Under the pieces are notes generated by a model. It did not search any database. It was not told the DNA's origin and saw only the letters and a program-made list of their open reading frames with translations. Of a stretch of DNA of 11,635 nt, positions 6,570 through 11,635 are shown piece by piece. Origin of the DNA: Verrucomicrobiota bacterium (GTDB taxonomy: Bacteria; Verrucomicrobiota; Verrucomicrobiia; Verrucomicrobiales; Akkermansiaceae); NCBI GenBank assembly GCA_009885905.1, contig VFJU01000317.1, positions 1-11,635 of the forward strand. The letters run 5' to 3'. Position numbers and translations under genes: made by a program. Positions within the stretch are counted from its first letter, which is position 1; each line of letters starts with the position of its first letter.

Positions 6570-7442
6570 TCATGAGGTTAAACCCCGGCGCATCCGATAA
6601 TTTCGCGGCGAGAGGCTCGTGGATTTGGTGAATTGACGGGTGAAATAGTTGCTATCGTTGAATCCGACTTCAAAGGCGATCTCAGTGATTTGTTTGTCGG
6701 TGCTGCGCAGGAGGCTGCACGCTCGTTGGATTCTTTGTTCGATGACCCACGCGAGCGGGGAAGTGCCGACGGCGGATTGGAAGACCCGCAAAAAACTCCG
6801 CTGAGACATGTGAGCGATGTTGGCCAATTCCTGCTGATCGACCGCGCGGTGAATATTTTGTTCAAGGTGGGACAATGCTTCGCCGATTCGCAGAAGGGCT
6901 TTGGAATTCGGGGATGGGCTACGCCCGTAGCAACGCGCAAGTGTGGCGATGATTTGCATAAATGTCGCCGTGGCCACGAAGCCGAATCCCGGCTCACGAG
7001 CAAGAAGTTCACTTTCCAAGCGCTCGACCATATCCATGACTGGCGCGAGTTCTTTTCCCTGCAAATGTAGTCGTTTTTTTGTCGACTGACGCGCAATTCG
7101 TGCGGGTTCTAAAGTGAAAAGCGCATGATATCCCGCGACGGATGGTAGGTCTATAAGGTTCAATTTAAGCTGCTGGGGTTGATAGAGAATATTAATAAGT
7201 CTCAAATCTATTAGATTTCTGTACTCATGTTCGCGGGCACCCGAAATCACAAACACATCACCTGCCGTGAGCTCCCAGCTGTCGTTTCCGGTGACGTGAA
7301 GACATTTGCCACCCGTGACGATCACCAACTCTGTGAATTCGTGGGCGTGAGGTTCGAATTGTATCTGCGGTTCTCGACGTTCGACGCTTATTGGAAATCC
7401 ATCGGGATGGAACCAGTCGTCAATTTTCAAAATTTTTTTCAC
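6570..7442 (-). CDS. AraC-family transcriptional regulator, RhaR/RhaS-like
   Basis: Cytoplasmic DNA-binding regulator of 290 residues. The N-terminal cupin sensing domain (about 30-110) contains HAHEFTELVIV, GKCLHV, GDVFVISG and EHEY, then INILYQPQQLKLNL, a series closely similar to E. coli RhaR. The C-terminal AraC-type domain (about 195-285) has two helix-turn-helix units: QQELANIAHMSQRSFLRVF and ITEIAFEVGFNDSNYFTRQF. It starts at GTG 7442 with no clear ribosome binding site; no in-frame ATG lies near. It is divergent from rhaA with 80 bp between them, so it most likely senses L-rhamnose and activates the rhaA-transporter operon. E. coli uses two such proteins (RhaR, RhaS); only one is seen here. 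I leave the symbol empty because RhaR and RhaS cannot be told apart. Confidence 0.9.
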   Translation of the reverse strand: MKKILKIDDWFHPDGFPISVERREPQIQFEPHAHEFTELVIVTGGKCLHVTGNDSWELTAGDVFVISGAREHEYRNLIDLRLINILYQPQQLKLNLIDLPSVAGYHALFTLEPARIARQSTKKRLHLQGKELAPVMDMVERLESELLAREPGFGFVATATFMQIIATLARCYGRSPSPNSKALLRIGEALSHLEQNIHRAVDQQELANIAHMSQRSFLRVFQSAVGTSPLAWVIEQRIQRACSLLRSTDKQITEIAFEVGFNDSNYFTRQFTKSTSLSPRNYRMRRGLTS

Positions 7443-7461
7443 TGGCGAGATCGTGCTTGTT

Positions 7462-7471
7462 TTTGGCCAAA
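7462..7471. promoter_or_regulatory. Palindrome TTTGGCCAAA in the regulator-rhaA divergent region
   Basis: A perfect 10-bp palindrome lies about 28 bp upstream of the rhaA -10 box, in the 80-bp gap between the AraC-type gene and rhaA. Its position would suit a regulator or cAMP-receptor-type site, but AraC proteins usually bind longer direct or inverted half-sites. It may be chance. Confidence 0.2.
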
Positions 7472-7498
7472 CAGTAGAGGTTTTTTACAAAGATTCTC

Positions 7499-7504
7499 TA
7501 TAAT
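7499..7504 (+). promoter_or_regulatory. rhaA promoter -10 box (TATAAT)
   Basis: A perfect TATAAT lies 18 nt before the rhaA ATG. The region 17-18 bp upstream (TAGAGG/AGAGGT) has no resemblance to a -35 box, as expected for a promoter that needs an AraC-type activator. Transcription would start near 7511, leaving a leader of about 12 nt and no Shine-Dalgarno. Confidence 0.5.
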
Positions 7505-7522
7505 TTTTTCTTCATCGCCAAA

Positions 7523-8791
7523 ATGTGTATCTCATCAAAAGCCATTTCTCAGTCATACAAGCTAGCGAAAGCCCGTTACGCGGATCTCGGTGTCGATACG
7601 GAGGTCGCCATGGCGAAGCTCGCCGCGATTCCTATTTCGTTGCACTGCTGGCAGGGCGATGATGTTGGTGGGTTTGAAAACTCTGGAGAAGGTCTCAGTG
7701 GAGGCATCGCCGTCACTGGCAATCATCCCGGCAAGGCCCGCACGCCCGATGAACTTCGCTCAGACCTCGACAAGGCACTCTCGCTCATTCCCGGTAAGCA
7801 CCGCCTCAATCTCCATGCATTTTATGGCGAGTTTGGCGGTAAAAAAGTCGATCGTAACGAAATCAAACCGGAGCATTTCAGTGGATGGATCGACTGGGCA
7901 AAGTCGAACGGTATGGGCATGGATTTTAATCCAACCTGTTTTGCACACCCGAAAGCAGCCGATGGCTTCACGCTTTCTCATCCGAAAAAAGCAATCCGTG
8001 ATTTCTGGATCGAGCATTGCATTGCCTCTCGTGAAATTGGTGCGGTGATCGGCAGGACGCTCGGGTCACCAACAGTCACCAACATCTGGGTTCCCGATGG
8101 ATACAAAGACACCCCAGTCGACCGCCTGACTCCGCGCCAACGTCTATCAGATTCACTCGATCAAGTCTTCGCGAAGAAAATCAATCCAAAATACCATCTC
8201 GACTCGGTCGAATGCAAACTCTTCGGAATCGGCAGCGAAAGCTACGTCGTTGGATCCCACGAATTTTACATGGGTTACGCGATCAAACATCAGAAACTTC
8301 TCTGTCTCGATGCAGGACACTTCCATCCCACCGAAGGCATCGCCGACAAGCTTTCATCAGCGTTGATGTTCGTTCCGGAAATCCTCCTGCACGTAAGTCG
8401 TGGAGTGCGCTGGGACAGCGATCATGTGGTGACTCTCGATGATGCACTCCAATCGATCGCTGCGGAACTCGTGCGAAACAAGTTGCTAACACGCACCCAC
8501 ATTGGCTTGGATTTCTTTGATGCGAGTATCAATCGCATCGCCGCCTGGATCATCGGTACGCGCAATACACTCAAGGCACTTCTAATGGCACTGTTAGAGC
8601 CGGTTACCGTCCGTGATGCTGAGAAATCGGGCGACTACACTTCTCGTCTTGCGCTGATGGAAGAAACCAAGAGCTTGCCATGGGGTGCCGTTTGGGATGC
8701 ATACTGTGAATCGCAAAATGTTCCTGTCGGTACGGCTTGGTTGTCGGAGGTGAAGCAGTACGAAAATACCGTCTTGAGCAAGCGAGTTTGA
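7523..8791 (+). CDS. rhaA: L-rhamnose isomerase
   Basis: Cytoplasmic Mn-dependent isomerase converting L-rhamnose to L-rhamnulose, the first step of phosphorylative rhamnose use. The 422 residues match E. coli RhaA (419 residues) along the whole length: [13 protein letters not shown] (41-53), TGNHPGKAR (65-73), IKPEHF (114-119), [10 protein letters not shown] (134-143), [11 protein letters not shown] (261-271), RWDSDHV (296-302), [17 protein letters not shown]. The expected metal ligands H266, D298 and D300 (E. coli H262, D294, D296) are present. ATG 7523 is the only sensible start and gives the family N-terminus. Its TGA overlaps the next ATG by 1 nt (TGATG), so translation of the transporter ATPase is probably coupled. 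It is divergent from a RhaR-like regulator. Confidence 0.98.
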   Translation: MCISSKAISQSYKLAKARYADLGVDTEVAMAKLAAIPISLHCWQGDDVGGFENSGEGLSGGIAVTGNHPGKARTPDELRSDLDKALSLIPGKHRLNLHAFYGEFGGKKVDRNEIKPEHFSGWIDWAKSNGMGMDFNPTCFAHPKAADGFTLSHPKKAIRDFWIEHCIASREIGAVIGRTLGSPTVTNIWVPDGYKDTPVDRLTPRQRLSDSLDQVFAKKINPKYHLDSVECKLFGIGSESYVVGSHEFYMGYAIKHQKLLCLDAGHFHPTEGIADKLSSALMFVPEILLHVSRGVRWDSDHVVTLDDALQSIAAELVRNKLLTRTHIGLDFFDASINRIAAWIIGTRNTLKALLMALLEPVTVRDAEKSGDYTSRLALMEETKSLPWGAVWDAYCESQNVPVGTAWLSEVKQYENTVLSKRV

Positions 8792-10326
8792 TGAGTAACA
8801 CCGAGCATTCCATGGGTTCGCAGACATTACTTCAACTTTCAGATATTCGTAAATCGTTCGGCGCGGTTCGCGCGTTGAAAGGGGTGTCGTTTGAATTAAA
8901 CACGGGGGAAGTGCACGCACTCTTGGGCGAGAATGGTGCAGGAAAATCCACCCTTATCAAAACGATCACGGGCGCTCATCATCCGGATGGCGGTAGCATG
9001 AGGGTTGCGGGCATCGATGTTTCTAATCTAACACCTTCTAAGGCTCGCGAACTAGGTATCGCTTGCATTTATCAACAGCCGGCGCTTTTCCCTGATCTAA
9101 CGGTATCTGAAAACATTGGGCTTCGCTTAAAAAAATCAGGTCTTTTTTCCCGAGTTCGCTGGACCGCCCAACGCGAGCACACGGTCGAGCTCCTTCAGCA
9201 GATCGGTGCGGAGATTTCCCCTGATGCAGTGGTTCGCACACTTTCGATGCCAGAGCAGCAGTTGGTTGAAATCGCGTGTGCGCTTGGATCCGGCGCACGC
9301 ATCGTGGTGATGGATGAGCCGACAGCCTCGCTCACGCAGAAGGAGCAACTGCTACTTTTTAAGGTGGTTAGCGATCTCCGGAAAAAAGGAGTGGGCGTGA
9401 TTTATATTTCTCATCGCCTCGAGGAAATTTTCACCTTGGCTGACCGTGTGACCGTGCTTCGCGACGGCGAAAGCGTGGGTACTTACGCGGTCGATTCTCT
9501 CACGGAGTCGGCGATGATCAAACTAATGGTGGGACGGGAAATGTCATCGATTTATCCGCCATCAGAAGGCGCGCTCGGCGCAACGGTGTTGAAGTTGAGA
9601 GGTTTGGGATGTGCTGCTAGCGGTATCAGCGGCGTGAACTTGGAGGTTAGGGCTGGCGAAATTGTTGGAATGGCTGGCCTGGTGGGCGCGGGCCGCACTG
9701 AATTGGCGCGGATCCTTTTTGGAATCATCCCGGCAGATTCGGGTGAAATCATTTTGAATGGAGAAACACTTCAAATCAGATCTCCACGTGAGGCAATTGC
9801 TCGGGGGATCGCTTATGTGCCGGAAGATCGCCGCCGCCACGGGGTGATCCTCGAGATGCCGATTGCTCAAAACATGACGATGGCGAGCCATCCGCGATTT
9901 TTCCCTAACGGCTGGCTACGTCTGAACGCCGAACAACAATTGGCCGATAATTTCATTCGAGATTTGGGTATCAAAGCATTTTCCTCAGATGCTCCAGGCG
10001 GTAGTTTAAGTGGAGGCAATCAGCAAAAAGTAAGCGTGGCACGGTGGCTCGCAACCCAGCCGAAATTTCTCATTCTCGATGAGCCGACGCAAGGTGTCGA
10101 TGTTGGAGCGAAAAGTGAAATTCACAAGATCATCCGAGGGCTTGCGAAGGAAGGTCTCGCGGTTTTGATGATTTCCAGCGATCTTCCAGAGGTCTTAGGA
10201 ATGAGTGATCGTGTTGCAGTGATGCGAAATGGCAAACTGGTAGACATTTTCGAAAAGCAGGATGCCGACGCCCACTCGGTGATGTCCGCCGCTCTCGGTA
10301 CAAACAGAAACGAGGTTGCCTCATGA
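8791..10326 (+). CDS. Sugar ABC transporter ATP-binding protein, RbsA/RhaT-type (two ABC domains)
   Basis: Peripheral ATPase of a carbohydrate importer (CUT2 family), 511 residues from ATG 8791, chosen because it overlaps the rhaA stop by 1 nt; an in-frame start at 8737 would lie inside rhaA. The first ABC domain has Walker A GENGAGKST (46-54), a poorly conserved signature LSMPEQQ and Walker B VVMDEPTA (about 171-178). The second has a degenerate Walker A GLVGAGRTE (about 296, Arg instead of Lys), but a canonical signature LSGGNQQK (about 406) and LILDEPTQGVD. This asymmetry is usual in RbsA/XylG/MglA proteins. Given rhaA upstream and a rhamnose-type regulator, the substrate is most likely L-rhamnose, as for rhizobial RhaT; ribose or another sugar cannot be excluded. 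Confidence 0.93.
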   Translation: MSNTEHSMGSQTLLQLSDIRKSFGAVRALKGVSFELNTGEVHALLGENGAGKSTLIKTITGAHHPDGGSMRVAGIDVSNLTPSKARELGIACIYQQPALFPDLTVSENIGLRLKKSGLFSRVRWTAQREHTVELLQQIGAEISPDAVVRTLSMPEQQLVEIACALGSGARIVVMDEPTASLTQKEQLLLFKVVSDLRKKGVGVIYISHRLEEIFTLADRVTVLRDGESVGTYAVDSLTESAMIKLMVGREMSSIYPPSEGALGATVLKLRGLGCAASGISGVNLEVRAGEIVGMAGLVGAGRTELARILFGIIPADSGEIILNGETLQIRSPREAIARGIAYVPEDRRRHGVILEMPIAQNMTMASHPRFFPNGWLRLNAEQQLADNFIRDLGIKAFSSDAPGGSLSGGNQQKVSVARWLATQPKFLILDEPTQGVDVGAKSEIHKIIRGLAKEGLAVLMISSDLPEVLGMSDRVAVMRNGKLVDIFEKQDADAHSVMSAALGTNRNEVAS

Positions 10327-11252
10327 ACAAGTACTTTCGTGAACTCACCGTTGCGATCGCGTTGGCGTTGTTAATTTTATCTCTAGCAATTTTTGCACCG
10401 CACTTTTTTCAAGCACAACCGCTTGTTTCAAGACTCACTTCGCAGATGCCTGCGTTGGTGGCGGCCGTGGGGATCGCATTGGTAATCATTTCCCGACAGA
10501 TCGATATCTCCATCGGCGCACAGTTCAGCATGTGTGCGATCGTCGCGGGTGTCACTGCTTCTGCGGGATTTCCGTTAGGCATTGCGATCTTAGCGGCCTT
10601 GGTGACAGGCGCTCTTATGGGCGCAGTCAACGGGGTGCTAGTGGCTTACCTCGGACTACCCAGTATCGTTGTCACTTTAGCGACGATGGTCACGTGGCAA
10701 GAGGCGCTGCGGTTATGGCAGCAGGGGCGCCTGCTTGCGCTTCCGAACGGCATTCAATGGTTTGGGCTTAGCCAGCAGGTTGGGCAAATAGTCGTGATTT
10801 CCGTTGCATTCACATTGGTAGTGGGTGCCGCATGGGCAATGAAGAACCTGTCGGGTGGTCGGCATATATACGCAACTGGAACCGATGCCGAAGCCGCGCG
10901 ATTGGCCGGGATCGATCCGAAGCGCACCACCTTCAGGGTGTTCGTTCTGATGGGACTTCTCACCGGGCTTGCCGCGGTGCTCAACCTTGTGCAATCACCT
11001 CAGGTACAACCCAACTGCGGCGATGGGCTTGATCTTAAAACCATTGCGGCGGTAGTGGTTGGGGGAGTGGCGATCAGCGGTGGGCGTGGTACGATGTGGG
11101 GTGTTTTATTAGGTATGTTACTACTCGCAAACGTGAATCCTGCACTCACCCATTTTCATCAACCGCCCTATTGGGAGAAGGCTATTCAGGGCTTGGTGAT
11201 TCTACTTGCCGTGGTTGCGGATGGTCTTCGCAGCCGAAAAACTCAATTCTAA
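10323..11252 (+). CDS. Sugar ABC transporter permease 1 (RhaP/RbsC-like)
   Basis: Inner-membrane permease of 309 residues, CUT2/BPD_transp_2 type. Many hydrophobic helices are visible, beginning with LTVAIALALLILSLAIFA (about 8-25). Family motifs are IISRQIDISIGAQFSM (near 55-72), GAVNGVLVAYLGLPSIVVTLATM (near 100-123), TGTDAEAARLAGID and TIAAVVVGGVAISGGRGT. The Gly-rich ISGGRGT near the C-terminal half is typical of the family. ATG 10323 overlaps the ATPase stop by 4 nt (ATGA), and GAGG lies 7 nt upstream, one of the few Shine-Dalgarno-like sites here. It is one half of a permease pair with the next gene; rhamnose is the likely substrate from context. Confidence 0.92.
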   Translation: MNKYFRELTVAIALALLILSLAIFAPHFFQAQPLVSRLTSQMPALVAAVGIALVIISRQIDISIGAQFSMCAIVAGVTASAGFPLGIAILAALVTGALMGAVNGVLVAYLGLPSIVVTLATMVTWQEALRLWQQGRLLALPNGIQWFGLSQQVGQIVVISVAFTLVVGAAWAMKNLSGGRHIYATGTDAEAARLAGIDPKRTTFRVFVLMGLLTGLAAVLNLVQSPQVQPNCGDGLDLKTIAAVVVGGVAISGGRGTMWGVLLGMLLLANVNPALTHFHQPPYWEKAIQGLVILLAVVADGLRSRKTQF

Positions 11253-11264
11253 CCGACGAACATC

Positions 11265-11635
11265 ATGCCTAGTTCAAGGTCAATCTCATTAAAATCATTG
11301 CTCGCCCGCCATGAGGTCGTGCTGGTGTTCGTTATCCTGGTTGAGGTAGTACTCTTCCAGTTGTTAGGTCGTAATTTTTTGATGGGGCGAAACGTTTCTA
11401 ACGTGTTTCGCCACTCCGTGGAAATTGGCCTGTTGGCAGTGGCCATGACTCCAGTAATTCTAACGGGAGGAATCGATTTGTCGGTGGGATCAATGATGGG
11501 GTTGTGTGCGGTGTTGTTTGGCATGATGGTCAATCGACTGGGAATGGATCCGTGGTTCGCGAGTTTGGCGGTGGTCGGGATCGGTGCGTTGGGCGGCGGT
11601 TTCAACGCGGTATTGATCACGCGACTGAACCTACC
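11265..11635 (+). CDS. Sugar ABC transporter permease 2 (RhaQ/RbsC-like), 5' part only
   Basis: ATG 11265 opens a frame that runs to the right edge (123 codons, no stop). It begins MPSSRSISLKSLLARHE, then a first helix VVLVFVILVEVVLFQLL, then VEIGLLAVAMTPVILTGGIDLSVGSMMGL, the signature region of BPD_transp_2 permeases, and GIGALGGGFNAVLITRLNLP, equivalent to the GAVNGVLV motif of the previous gene. It is a paralogue of the preceding permease, as in rhizobial rhaP/rhaQ heterodimers. The gap after the previous stop is 12 nt, so it belongs to the same operon. A reverse-strand frame over this stretch is a shadow. Confidence 0.9.
   Translation, partial: MPSSRSISLKSLLARHEVVLVFVILVEVVLFQLLGRNFLMGRNVSNVFRHSVEIGLLAVAMTPVILTGGIDLSVGSMMGLCAVLFGMMVNRLGMDPWFASLAVVGIGALGGGFNAVLITRLNL

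Noticed and set aside
6633..7070. 145-codon open frame on the plus strand opposite the AraC-type gene
   Set aside because: Antisense to a clearly recognised AraC-family gene with no domain of its own.
8737..8790. Upstream in-frame start for the ABC ATPase inside rhaA
   Set aside because: The ATG at 8791 overlapping the rhaA stop matches the family length and suggests coupling; the 18 extra residues are rhaA sequence in another frame.
11249..11620. 123-codon open frame on the minus strand at the right end
   Set aside because: The plus strand encodes a clear BPD_transp_2 permease there; the reverse frame is Thr/Asn/Pro-rich, typical of a shadow.

Overview
The window looks like a chromosomal segment of a Verrucomicrobiota bacterium, probably near the Verrucomicrobiales. 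The main reasons are the long secretin with N-terminal TPR repeats, which resembles the Akkermansia Amuc_1098 type IV pilus secretin group, a cysteine-containing FeoA variant, the general scarcity of Shine-Dalgarno sequences, and a GC content that looks moderate by eye (not computed). This placement is inference. I see no tRNA, rRNA, CRISPR array, insertion sequence or phage gene.

Left part (1-2805, minus strand). The order of transcription is a possible unannotated 45-residue basic protein, then the TPR-secretin, then the start of an acidic hypothetical protein cut by the window edge. The putative small gene begins inside a perfect 11-bp inverted repeat that is followed by a T-rich run. The same hairpin could terminate the upstream ribF transcript.

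Middle part (2830-6570, minus strand). Five tightly packed genes run feoA, feoB, a 43-residue Cys-rich FeoB-associated membrane protein, a VOC/glyoxalase-fold protein and ribF (FAD synthetase/riboflavin kinase). Gaps are 0 to 6 nt. This links ferrous iron uptake to flavin cofactor synthesis. The FeoA has five cysteines including a CxxC, and the accessory protein ends in a Cys/His/Gly-rich tail.

Right part (6570-11635). A rhamnose locus: an AraC-family regulator resembling RhaR/RhaS (minus strand) is divergent from L-rhamnose isomerase rhaA. rhaA is followed by an RbsA-type double ABC ATPase and two BPD_transp_2-type permeases, the second cut by the right edge. Stop/start overlaps of 1 nt and 4 nt suggest translational coupling. 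The 80-bp divergent intergenic region has a perfect TATAAT with no good -35, as expected for an activator-dependent promoter. The substrate-binding protein, kinase and aldolase are not in the window and may lie beyond its right edge.
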